Below, one piece after another: positions 1 through 9,743 of a DNA stretch of 64,000 nt. A program made the position numbers and the translations under genes. The notes below the pieces were generated by a model. It ran no database searches and had not been told where the DNA came from. It was given only the letters and a program-made list of their open reading frames with translations. The stretch spans positions 62,001 to 126,000 of the forward strand of contig CANTAL010000022.1 in NCBI GenBank assembly GCA_947650365.1, in the 5' to 3' direction. How positions within the stretch are numbered: the first letter of the stretch is position 1; every line of letters starts with the position of its first letter. This DNA is from Chamaelirium japonicum. Lineage: Eukaryota; Streptophyta; Magnoliopsida; Liliales; Melanthiaceae.

Positions 1-1549
1 ATGTATAGGTGGGAACCACCTTTTGGCCATCACCTTCTATATCAATGACTTCTTCCATTTGACGGGCTTTAGCCTCGTCAATGGGAATAGGAAGTGAGTC
101 TTCCTCTCTTGCATCGCCAGTGGGGGTGGGAGGAATTTCTTCCTCACCACCCCCATTCCCATAATCTCCACCAGAGGGTGTGGAAGAAAAATCATTCTCA
201 CCGTCCCCATCCTCGTCTTCGTCGTTGCCACTGTTGTCATGGCTGACATTCTCAGTCTCTTCGTCTTCCTCGTCGCTCCCCTTCTTTTCTTTCTCTTCTT
301 CATCTTGATCTTTCTTTTCTTCATCTTCGTCTTTCTTTCCTTGGTCTTCATTTTCCTTTTGCTTGATAAGGGTTTTTCTTTTCTTCTTCGCTGGGCCTCG
401 TTGTATCACCAGCTTCTCCTCCACAGTAGGCAATCGGCGCCTTGCAGTATAAATTTTCTTCTCGGCCCGAATCTTCCGGATGATCTTACCCGAATGAGGA
501 TCCTCCTCATAGTCAGAGTATAGAACTTCATTATCCTCGTATCTGTCTCGCGATCAGTGGAGGAGATTGGCCTTGCCATATCTCACTGGGCAGTTGGAGA
601 ACTGCTTCCATGACCTGGTCCGGCAGGTCAGCTCTAAGAATAAATTGTCAATAGCTCCAGCCCTCTCGGAGGACCAGGCAAAAGCGCCTCCCTCGCAGTA
701 CATCTTCACTGCATCGTGCACATCACTTCGAGGGGTATCGGGCACGGAGATGGGAGTCCATGCACCAGAGACAGAGATGGGCCAGTCTGTATATAGTTTG
801 TCCGAAGGGACTGTATCGGTAAGCGGGCGCAGCGGAGATACGCCAGTCAAATTGTAGAACGGACTGTCCCTCCTGTAAGCCCATCGATAGTGGAAGAAAA
901 AATATCCAAGCTCGATACGAGCATCTTCACCTTCTGGAATACTGGAGTAGCATTCCCTCAAGTCCTCTTGGAAATCCGACTCTACGCGGCAGAAAGCGTA
1001 GATAATTCTCCAAGCATTCCCAGTGACCTGCCCCGGGCAAAGGCCAGAAGTGTTCAATAACCTTGCCGCGAAGGATGGCAACGGAAGACGCAGACCGCAG
1101 TTGAGTTGGCCGATGGTCACAATGGTTCCCATGACCTTTTCATTACTGGCAAAGCTGGTGAAGACGGTCTTCTTATCAATACCAAACGCAGTCCGGATAC
1201 TTGGGAGCGAAGGCTGCACTTTCCCTTCTGTGAAGTAAGAGAGCAGCAATTGCCACTTCTTTCTCTTCGAATCTGTGAACTCACCTCCGGTATTGTACAT
1301 ATACTCCGTTTCCTCTGATAGAGACATGAGCGGGCCCAAAACAAACTTTACTTTAGGGATGTGCTCTGGCCTTGATGGCGCCGAAGCAAACCCTACTCCT
1401 TGGTGTCTTTTGCCCAGCTGTCCGAGTTCGGCGAGCACGGCCTTGCCCTTGCCATGACCCTTCGGAGGGGATGGAACCTCAACAATCTCCTTCCCTTTCC
1501 TCTTCGAAGGGACCCCGCCAGACTTCTTCGAACTTCCAGAAGATGCCAT
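1..1549 (-). pseudogene. Antisense additional ORF (aORF) of gypsy element 1, partial, one stop
   Basis: The frame opens at an ATG at 1549-1547 and runs left to a TGA at 556-554 (331 codons), then stays open in the same frame to the window edge. The companion copy shows a sense Arg codon (CGA) where this TGA lies, so it is probably a single C-to-T change. The protein starts MASSGSSKK, has a basic Gly/Lys-rich N-terminus, and at residues 169-187 reads GLCPGQVTGNAWRIIYAFC, which resembles the plant family annotated as putative gypsy-type transposon (Transposase_28). After the stop comes a strongly acidic Glu/Asp/Lys-rich segment. Its function is unknown; such extra ORFs are known from Tat-lineage elements. 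The 3' part, with the introns seen in the second copy, is off the window. Confidence 0.8.
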
Positions 1550-1642
1550 CTGATCGATCGAGCAAGAGCAGAAATCGGGAGCAAAAGAGTCTGGACTTCG
1601 AAAAATTTTGGAAGCGTGAGGCAAAAATGACAGCCAGTGAAA

Positions 1643-1730
1643 CTTATATACCCAGGGTAAAACAGGTACGCAAATCGAGAAGACACGTGTCATCACTGTA
1701 TCAAATCGCGTCTTTTTGCAGGAACACGTG
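1643..1730 (-). promoter_or_regulatory. Putative antisense promoter of the aORF, element 1
   Basis: Read on the minus strand, TATATAAG lies at 1650-1643, about 95 bp before the aORF ATG. Two CACGTG G-boxes lie further upstream at 1684-1689 and 1725-1730, the second in ACACGTGGC context. The second element has the same arrangement (TTTATAAG at 16826-16819 and CACGTG at 16859-16864). Similar placement in two diverged copies supports a real core promoter for the antisense gene; activity is inferred. Confidence 0.5.
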
Positions 1731-1998
1731 GCATCCATCCACAGCAAGCGCAAAATCAGGCGAACCGTCGGACCAGACGAAACATCGGACCACCGGTCCA
1801 CGTGAACCAACGGCCCAAGCGAGCCACCGGTCTGAGTAAACCGGACCGCCGGTTAAAAGCCTCATTCAAGCCAACCAAAGACTCAAAACAGGAAGGATCA
1901 AACTCCATCAATTATGAAAACTCTGCCATAAGATCGAAGAACGGAACAGTTATGAAACCCTCTCTGAGGGCAGGTTCAAAACTTTCAACTAATCTGTC

Positions 1999-3720
1999 AA
2001 ATTTCTACTGGGTCTGGCAAAAAACCAAGGTTTTTTGCCGATCACTCGAACCTTGATCGGATAATTTTTTACCGATCGGTCAAACTTGACCGATCGGCAA
2101 AAATCATTCGATCGATCAAATTTCTACTGGATCTGGCAAAAAACCATGGTTTTTTGCCGATCACTCGAACCTTGACCGGATAATTTTTTACCGATCGGTC
2201 AAACTTGACCGATCGGCAAAAATCATTCGATCGGTCAAATTTCTACTGGATCTGGCAAAAAACCAAGGTTTTTTGCCGATCACTCGAACCTTGACCGGAT
2301 AATTTTTTACCGATCGGTCAAACTTGACCGATCGGCAAAAATCATTCGATCGGTCAAATTTCTACTGGATCTGGCAAAAAACTAAGGTTTTTTGCCGATC
2401 ACTCAAACCTTGACCGGATAATTTTTTACCGATCGGTCAAACTTGACCGATCGGCAAAAATCATTCGATCGGTCAAATTTCTACTGGATCTGGCAAAAAA
2501 CCAAGGTTTTTTGCCGATCACTCGAACCTTGACCGGATAATTTTTTACCGATCGGTCAAACTTGACCGATCGGCAAAAAATCATTCGATCGGTCAAATTT
2601 CTACTGGATCTGGCAAAAAACCAAGGTTTTTTGCCGATCACTCGAACCTTGACCGGATAATTTTTTACCGATCGGTCAAACTTGACCGATCGGCAAAAAT
2701 CATTCGATCGGTCAAATTTCTACTGGATCTGGCAAAAAACCAAGGTTTTTTGCCGATCACTCGAACCTTGACCGGATAATTTTTTACCGATCGGTCAAAC
2801 TTGACCGATCGGCAAAAATCATTTGATCGGTCAAATTTCTACTGGATCTAGCAAAAAACCAAGGTTTTTTGCCGATCACTCGAACCTTGACCGGATAATT
2901 TTTTACCGATCGGTCAAACTTGACCGATCGGCAAAAATCATTCGATCGGTCAAATTTCTACTGGATCTGGCAAAAAACCAAGGTTTTTTGCCGATCACTC
3001 GAACCTTGACCGGATAATTTTTTACCGATCGGTCAAACTTGACCGATCGGCAAAAATCATTCGATCGGTCAAATTTCTACTGGATCTGGCAAAAAACCAA
3101 GGTTTTTTGCCGATCACTCGAACCTTGACCGGATGATTTTTTACCGATTGGTCAAACTTGACCGATCGGCAAAAATCATTCGATCGGTCAAATTTCTACT
3201 GGATCTGGCAAAAAATCAAGGTTTTTTGCCGATCACTTGAACCTTGACCGGATAATTTTTTACCGATCGGTCAAACTTGACCGATCGGCAAAAATCATTC
3301 GATCGGTCAAATTTCTACTGAACCTGGCAAAAAACCAAGGTTTTTTGCCGATCACTCGAATCTTGACCGGTTGAATTTTAACCGATCGGTTAAAATTTGA
3401 CCGATCAGGCAAAATTCGAACGATCGGTCAAATTTCCTACTGGATCGGTCAAAAAACCATGTTTTTTGACCGATCATCCTATTCTTGACCGGTTGAATTT
3501 TGACCGATCGGTCAAAATTTGACCGATCGGTCAAAAATGACCGATCGGTCAAAAATGACCGATCGGTCAAAAATTAACCGATCGGTCAAATTTCAACCGA
3601 TCGGTCAAATTTCCTACTAGATAGGTCAAAAAACCATGCTTTTTGACCGATCACCCGATTTTTGACCGGTTGAATTTTGACCGATCGGTCAAAATTGACC
3701 GTTCAAATCAAAATTGAACG
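1999..3720. repeat. 119-bp minisatellite upstream of 3' LTR, element 1
   Basis: AAATTTCTACTGG recurs at 1999, 2118, 2237, 2356, 2475, 2595, 2714, 2833, 2952, 3071, 3190 and 3309, giving eleven nearly identical 119-bp units, then diverged units to about 3720. Each unit has a hairpin with arms GGCAAAAAACC and GGTTTTTTGCC, and two copies of the palindromic core CCGATCGG. Tandem repeats in the hypervariable region before the 3' LTR are known for Tat/Ogre-type elements. No convincing coding content. Confidence 0.95.
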
Positions 3721-3833
3721 GTCAGTCCTTTTTTGTGCTAACACTCGACAAAGCTTCTTCGTGCCTTTTGCGACAGGGGGTTGCTATTTTTTGCACCAAA
3801 TCCAAGCCAGCCAGAACGAACTCTAGCTAACTT

Positions 3834-3841
3834 GGAGGGGG
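3834..3841 (+). promoter_or_regulatory. Polypurine tract of element 1
   Basis: GGAGGGGG four bases before the 3' LTR, followed by TAAC. The identical context precedes the 3' LTR of the second element. It would prime plus-strand DNA synthesis in reverse transcription. Confidence 0.7.
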
Positions 3842-3845
3842 TAAC

Positions 3846-4723
3846 TGTGGGTGCAAATTTTGGCAGAAGGTTACCAATTACCACGGGACCCACCGGCCCT
3901 GCCTGGTGGGCCCACGAAGACTACCACTGGACCCACCGGCCCTGCCTGGTGGGCCTACGAAGACTACCACTGGACCCACCGGGCCCTGTCTGGTGGGCCC
4001 ACGAAGACTACCACGGGACCCACCGGCCCTGCCTGGTGGGCCCACGAAGACTACCACGGGACCCACCGGCCCTGCCTGGTGGGCCCACGAAGACTACCAC
4101 GGGACCCACCGGCCCTGCCTGGTGGGCCCACGAAGACTACCACGGGACCCACCGGCCCTGCCTGGTGGGCCCACGAAGATTACCACGGGACCCACCGACC
4201 CTGCTGGGTGGGCCCACGAGGACCACCGCGAGACCCACCGGCCCTGCCCGGTAGGCCCACGAGCCTGAAGAATCCCCAAATACGACAGCAGAAAACCGCC
4301 ATTTGCCCCGGAATTCCTCCCCGGGAATCCTATAAATAGCAGAGCCTTCGAATGTAAAAAGATCGAACTCTCAGTTCTAAAAAACCAGAACTCTGGGATT
4401 TCCAACTTCCCATCTTCCACCTCTCTTTGATCTTCTTTTTTCTTTCGAAGAGATCAGAGTGTTTCCAGTGATACTCGGCCTGTCGAGATCACTTTAACAT
4501 AAGTGTTAGTGAATTCGGGTTGCTCCCTATAGCACGGAGACGTAGGCTTCGGCTGAACTCCGAGATCACATCTTGTGTCAACAATCTCTCTGATTGCATC
4601 TCTGTTTACATATCAAAGGCTTCAACTTCAATCAATAGATCGACCAACGATCTTCCACGTCAATACCTTCAATTGACTGGTGCTGCGAGAGTCTTCGGGT
4701 CGGCACGAAGATTTTCCCCCACA
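3846..4723 (+). repeat. 3' LTR of gypsy element 1 (878 bp)
   Basis: Starts TGTGGGTGCAAATTT just after the purine tract and ends TTCCCCCACA. The 5' part contains about nine copies of a 43-bp GC-rich repeat (about 3888-4270). The core promoter TATAAATA lies at 4331-4338. The following U3/R/U5-like sequence closely matches the LTRs at 6460-7244 and 18614-19484 (for example CACTCGGCCTGTCGAG and AATTCGGGTTGCTC). Confidence 0.9.
3888..4270. repeat. 43-bp tandem repeats within LTR of element 1
   Basis: About nine units built on GGACCCACCGGCCCTGCC then TGGTGGGCCCACGAAG. The period of 43 is not a multiple of three, so the same Pro/Gly/Trp-rich peptide appears in all frames on both strands; those ORFs are artefacts. 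The unit tails differ from those of the second element (GAAGACTACCACG here against AGAGACTTCCGCG there), so the arrays expanded separately. Confidence 0.9.
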
Positions 4724-6459
4724 GTGCCCACATTCGGTGAGGGCGCCCACATCAAGTATAACCGACCGATGAAATCACCCTTCGATGAAAGCACCAACAT
4801 TATTCAAACTGTCTCATGGATTTAATTCAATATGAAAAAATAGAATTCAGATTTGATGTGATGTGATGGATCAACCTTGTATCGACCAAATAGACAACTC
4901 AAGCTATTCAGTCATCCGGTCATTCATGGATCAGGCCATCCGAAAGTGGTGCTTGATCACAATTGACCTTGCACTCAGCCCACAAAGGTGATTCACACTC
5001 AGCTCCAACTACAGGTGAAGGGGCAATTGTTATCATGTGCTACATCAAGATGGACCGAATCGGATAGGAAACTGGATGGCTGAATAGCATTGCAATGATT
5101 GCTGAAACGGACGGCTGTACTTACGGGATGAGCTGTAACAATCGATCCAATCACGACCTTTCTTTATACCCCCATAAAACTCTCCCTGATTATATAGATA
5201 GATAGTAATTCTCATGCCTGTCAGCACTCAGACGGTCGTCTTCAGTGGCTAAACAGTTTCGATGAAGGCACCCACATTCAACATGAGTGTCAAATTTCGT
5301 TCAGAGCTGCCACATTAGGTCATGACGCCTATTTTCGATGGTAGCATCTACATCATTGACCGTCGAACCTCCTCTTATGTTATATAGTAATGCACATGCA
5401 TGTCGACACTCGGACGATCACCTTCAGCCACCAAACAGTTTCGGTCAAGGCACCCACATTCGGTAGGGGTGTCATATATTTTTTTCGAATGTGCAACATT
5501 CGGCGGGGTCACCCACATTCAATTGTGGCGCATATTCTCTCTCATAAGAGAAGTTAATCATTTTGTTCTAAAGATCCAAACCAAGCCCCAATGATCCTTA
5601 CACCCACGATGGTGAAGCTTGTCTCAGGCCACCGTTCGACCCGCAATCAATGGGACGTATGGCTACCATCCTCCTCACCACCCAGCTCTCCATGCCTAGT
5701 AGCTCTCATTTAGGGCCAAAAAATACTAGAGTATGCTTGGTAGCTCCCATTATGGCCTTTTAATGGTGGACGCGATACAACCCAATTGGGCTGTAAGCAA
5801 GTGCAGCAAACCGATCGGGTAGCAAAATTACTCCCAGAGAGAGGAGTGCGATTCACACAGCAGACACCAATTTAATGTGGCACCCAATCATAGAGATGCA
5901 GGCCCGCGGAGAAATATTTTTGCTACCGGAAGATACTATTTGTCCCGAACCATCTTTCACGAATGGTCAGCTAGAATGGCATGTCCGGATCACAACTGTC
6001 TTGTGCCAAGCACCGATCGATGAATCACACTCAATCCCGACCGACATGCAAAGAGCCCCTATGATTGGATGCCACATCATACGGGCATAAGATTTGGGAC
6101 CAATGCTTGGGGTTGAATAGCACCACAAAAAAAAATATATATATCGCATTGCTCTTTTGCTACCAGATTGATTTGATGCCCTTGCTTACAATCCAATCAC
6201 AGCCGTCCGTTGCTCTTTTTGCTAGGGCAATGTCTTTTGCTACCAGATTGATTTGCTACACTTGCTTAGGCCCAATCGCTGTATGCCATGTCCCTTTGTG
6301 CTATTTTTAATGTACACGTGGCACATCATGATTGAGCCGAAGCAAATGCAGCAAATCAATGTTGAAGGCCGCACTGTATAAGAGTTTCGGTAAATATGAA
6401 AGAGGGGGATCACACATCTAAGGAGGGAGGGGCACATGGCAGCCATAATTAAAAAACCC
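4724..6459. other. Inter-element DNA with degenerate dispersed repeats
   Basis: No gene recognised. The sequence right after the LTR (GTGCCCACATTCGGTGAGG) belongs to a short family repeated at about 5265-5285 and 5450-5530 (GGCACCCACATTC...GGTGTC, with TGTCGACACTCGGACG nearby), so element 1 landed in this family. From about 5730 to 6350 lies another family (TTTTGCTACCAGATTGATTTG occurs twice, followed by CTTGCTTA...CCAATC) that recurs at 24.38-25.01 kb. Class unknown. Confidence 0.55.
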
Positions 6460-7244
6460 TGTGGGTGCAAATTTTGGCAGTGAGGTCTACAAACCGCAGG
6501 ACCCACCGGCCCTGCCTGGGGGGCCCACAGAGATTTCCTCGGGACCCACCGGTCCTGTCTGGTGGACCCACAGTGACTTCCTCAGGACCCACCGGCCCTG
6601 CCTGGTGGGCCCACAGAGACTTCCGCGGGACCCATCGACCCTGCCTGGAAGATCCCCAGAGGAGACGGTGGGACCCACCAGCCCTACCTGTGGAATCCCC
6701 CGGAAACGGCAGCAGAAACCGCCATTTGTCCCAGATTCCATCCCAGGAAATCCTATAAATAGCAGAGCTTTCAGAAGTAAAAGGATCGGAATTTCGAAAT
6801 CCAATTCCAGAGCCCAGCTCAAAATCCAGAAGAGAAGATCAGTGCCATCATCTGATATCTAACTCCAGAGTTCAGAGCTCTGAAGCTTCCAGCTCTCATC
6901 TTTCAACTCTCCTTGATCTTCTTCTTATCACTGAAGAGATCAGAGAGATTTCAGTGACACTCGGCCTGTCGAGGTCACTTCGAGTAAAGTGATAGTGAAT
7001 TCGGGTTGCTCCCTATCGCACGGAGACGTAGTCTTCGGCTGAACTCCGAGATCACCTCCCGTGTTAATCCTCTCTGATTGCATCTCTCCTTGTTTGCATA
7101 CCCTTAGAGCTAACTCAAAGTGACTAAGATATCAACCTTCAAACCTACCTTCCAATCAACAGATCGACCAACGATCTTTGACTCAAACTTCAATTGACTG
7201 GTGAGGTTAAGTCTTCGGATCGGCACGAAGATTTTTCCTCCACA
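6460..7244 (+). repeat. 5' LTR of gypsy element 2 (785 bp)
   Basis: TGTGGGTGC...CCACA. It carries a short run of 43-bp GC-rich repeats (about 6490-6690), a TATA box TATAAATA at 6754-6761 and conserved downstream blocks. It is exactly 86 bp (2 x 43) shorter than the 3' LTR, so the length difference is explained by repeat number alone. Confidence 0.93.
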
Positions 7245-7247
7245 GTT

Positions 7248-7265
7248 TGGCGCCGTCTGTGGGAT
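7248..7265 (+). promoter_or_regulatory. Primer-binding site of element 2
   Basis: TGGCGCCGTCTGTGGGAT starts three bases after the 5' LTR. It begins with TGG, complementary to a tRNA CCA end, and has the form typical for plant Tat/Athila-group elements. The priming tRNA species was not worked out. Confidence 0.8.
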
Positions 7266-7412
7266 CGAGCGAGAAGCCAAGTTCGCTCTACAACAAATAT
7301 CAGATCGGTTGAGCAGACAACCGATCTAGATAGTCAGACTTCCCCGCCTCTTCGGTTGAGCAGACAACCGTTCGAACATCAGCAATCTGGTTACATCCTT
7401 CACTTTCCATAA

Positions 7413-9743
7413 ATGGCGAGGACGAAGCATCAGGGTCAACCAGAGGGAAGTAACACACGTCAGCCTCGCCCGGAGACTCGCTTAATGAGTCAACGGCTCA
7501 ATTTCGGACAGCCCCTTGCTGTCCCTGAAGTGGGGGCTCGCTCAGACAGCGGGAGATCGATCGATCGACCGATCGCACCACCTTCTCGACAGTCAATTGG
7601 GCAGACTGCCCCTGCTCCTGCTGAAGACCCTCTATCGATCTACCAAATATCAGCGGTCGATTATGAACTTCTGCAACTGACTAAGCAGAATGCCGCCATC
7701 ATTGCTGAAAGGGATGCTCTCAAGAAGGCAGCCTCCGAAGCCGGGATTGCTCTTCCTATCCCCTCGACTAATGAGAGGGTCGATCTACCACGACAATCGA
7801 TCCATTCCGAGCCACGGAGATCAATGGGTATTGCTGCCCTTGAGAGGATTCGTCGCGACCCAACTCTCTCTGTTGCCCCGTGGAAGCAGAGTGTTTGGGA
7901 TCGCATCGATGATGAGTCCTCCCAATCCTCTTCCGGTCGCAACTGTAACAGGAGGACACCTTCAAAGCCCGACTTATCAAGAAGACACCAGATGAAAGGG
8001 GCGCCCTCAAAAAGTAGAGCTTCTCCATCCATCCCACTTCAATGTAGAGTCGGAACGGATCTTCGTCACCGACTCCAACCGGCTGACACTCAAAGGCCCG
8101 AGCAAGACCTCGAGATCTTGCCTCTTGACCTGCATCCAGGTCGGGGGTATGGTCGAAGGGAGGGATACTCCTCTGCTAGACCTCTCCATCGAAGCATGTT
8201 CCAATCAGCATTTCCTAGGGGATGGAGGACTCCCACTCTCCCCAAATTCAATTGTCTCAAGGGGGATCCCACCCTCCACATACTCGCCTTCAAGCAAGCT
8301 CTGACGCCGCACGAGAAAGAAAACAACATGCTCTACCGCACCTTCGCCGGGAGCCTTGACGAGCCTTCCTTTGATTGGTACCATAACCTCCGAGCTGGAT
8401 CCATTACCCAGTTCGGAGTACTGGCTAACCATTTCATGCAGCACTATCAGCTTAACTTGAAGCCGGAGAAGAAACTCGACTCCCTCTACCGGCTGAGGAT
8501 GGGTGCTGACGAGAGTCTCCGCAGCTTCACAAAGAGATTCCGCAACGAGCACGCCGCCCTCTCAGGAAGGCATTTGGACGATGAGGCTATTATGCTGGCC
8601 TTCCAGAATGCCCTCCGATTCGACTTGCACATCTACAATGACTTTATTCGCAATCCTCCTCCCTCTCTTGGTTCAATGTTCGATCGGATCCAAAGAGAGA
8701 TTGAGGTTGAAGATGATCAAGTTGCCCGAAAGGGGCGAGAGACAAAGAGGCGACCAGCCGAAAGGGAAGCCCCGAAGTATGCTACCAAAGCTCACAACGC
8801 AGAGACAGTAGTTCCCCCTGCAAACAAAAGGTCAAGAAACGATGGACGTCGCTCTCCTTCGAAGAAGACCACTTTCACCGAGTGGAATCTACCGATCGAG
8901 CAAATCCTCGACCGCATTCAACACGAGGAATTCCTTCGGAGGCCTAATCCCCTGCAGCCAGACACCAAAGTAACTGCAGACAAAATAGTTTACTACGACT
9001 TCCATCGCAGTCATGGCCATCCTACCGACAAATGCTATCGATTGAGATACCATCTCGACGATCTACTACGCGAAGGCCATCTTCAAGAGTTCGTCAAGGG
9101 TGGACAAAATCAGCACCAAACCTCCGCAAAGGGGAAAGAGGAATGCTGGGTCCATCAAATCTCTTCCAACCAATCATCCATCACCGTGAGTGCCAATGTC
9201 TTTGGCATTCACGGGTCATTGCACAACCAAGCGCTAACCGGGAAGGAAGTTGATCGACAAATTCGACGCATCTTCCACGTTCGCTCTGCGGCGAACAAGG
9301 AAGATACCTGGATCGAGAAGCCCGTCAAAGGCTTAGCTTGGCCTTCCATCGTCTTCAACGACTCCGATCTTCAAGGAGTTCATACTCCACATCGAGACCC
9401 TCTGGTCCTGAGGCTCATCATCGACGGCAGTACCGTCAATCGTATCCTTATTGATACAGGGAGCTCAATCGATATTATGTTCTCAGACTGCTTCAAACAT
9501 CTGGGACATAAATACTCGAGTCTTGAAGTTGTCCCAACGGTGATTACTGGCTTCGACGGGGAGCAAAGCATCACAATGGGTGAATCAAGGTTCACCCTCG
9601 ACCTTAGCCGAGAGACTCGAGTCTCGGTAAGGTTCGCGATCGTCGAGGGAACATCCAACTACAACATCCTCGGCCGACCATTTCTACATCAGATCAATAC
9701 CATCTCCTCCTCTTACTATCAACTCCTTAAGTTCGCAACATAA
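7413..9743 (+). CDS. gag-pro: Gag-protease part of gypsy element 2
   Basis: A 776-codon open frame starting ATGGCGAGGACG, 168 bp after the 5' LTR. The first ~260 residues are low-complexity and variable. A retrotransposon gag domain spans about 270-440 (motifs LPKFNCLKGDP and FDWYHNL). A zinc-finger-like motif lies near 529-545 (DFHRSHGHPTDKC), but the first ligand of this family's Cx-FH-GH-C pattern is Tyr here, consistent with a G-to-A change. The aspartic protease active site is DTGSS, Asp at residue 681, followed by ILGRPFL. It ends at TAA 9741-9743, after which the pol frame continues in register, so gag-pro-pol was probably one polyprotein and this stop is a mutation. Confidence 0.88.
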   Translation: MARTKHQGQPEGSNTRQPRPETRLMSQRLNFGQPLAVPEVGARSDSGRSIDRPIAPPSRQSIGQTAPAPAEDPLSIYQISAVDYELLQLTKQNAAIIAERDALKKAASEAGIALPIPSTNERVDLPRQSIHSEPRRSMGIAALERIRRDPTLSVAPWKQSVWDRIDDESSQSSSGRNCNRRTPSKPDLSRRHQMKGAPSKSRASPSIPLQCRVGTDLRHRLQPADTQRPEQDLEILPLDLHPGRGYGRREGYSSARPLHRSMFQSAFPRGWRTPTLPKFNCLKGDPTLHILAFKQALTPHEKENNMLYRTFAGSLDEPSFDWYHNLRAGSITQFGVLANHFMQHYQLNLKPEKKLDSLYRLRMGADESLRSFTKRFRNEHAALSGRHLDDEAIMLAFQNALRFDLHIYNDFIRNPPPSLGSMFDRIQREIEVEDDQVARKGRETKRRPAEREAPKYATKAHNAETVVPPANKRSRNDGRRSPSKKTTFTEWNLPIEQILDRIQHEEFLRRPNPLQPDTKVTADKIVYYDFHRSHGHPTDKCYRLRYHLDDLLREGHLQEFVKGGQNQHQTSAKGKEECWVHQISSNQSSITVSANVFGIHGSLHNQALTGKEVDRQIRRIFHVRSAANKEDTWIEKPVKGLAWPSIVFNDSDLQGVHTPHRDPLVLRLIIDGSTVNRILIDTGSSIDIMFSDCFKHLGHKYSSLEVVPTVITGFDGEQSITMGESRFTLDLSRETRVSVRFAIVEGTSNYNILGRPFLHQINTISSSYYQLLKFAT

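Larger units (their letters stand above)
1..4723 (+). mobile_element. Right part of Ty3/gypsy (Tat-type) LTR retrotransposon, element 1
   Basis: This is the 3' portion of a large LTR retrotransposon whose left part lies outside the window. In order it holds an antisense ORF (1-1549), a 119-bp minisatellite (from 1999 to about 3720), a purine-rich tract and a 3' LTR (3846-4723). The same order occurs in the complete element at 6460-19484, and the LTRs of both start TGTGGGTGCAAATTTTGG and end CCACA or CCCACA. Assignment to the Tat lineage rests on the companion element's double RNase H and on the antisense extra ORF, a known trait of that lineage. A target-site duplication cannot be tested because the 5' end is missing; the base run after the LTR is GTGCC. 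Confidence 0.87.

Noticed and set aside
1999..3720. CRISPR-like regular array with palindromic repeats
   Set aside because: Units are near-identical head-to-tail with no unique spacers, inside a plant retrotransposon; it is a minisatellite.
3781..4420. Overlapping Pro/Gly/Trp-rich frames on both strands in the LTRs (also 6461-6862 and 18600-19102)
   Set aside because: The 43-bp repeat has no net stop in any frame; the same peptide appears in several frames and both strands.
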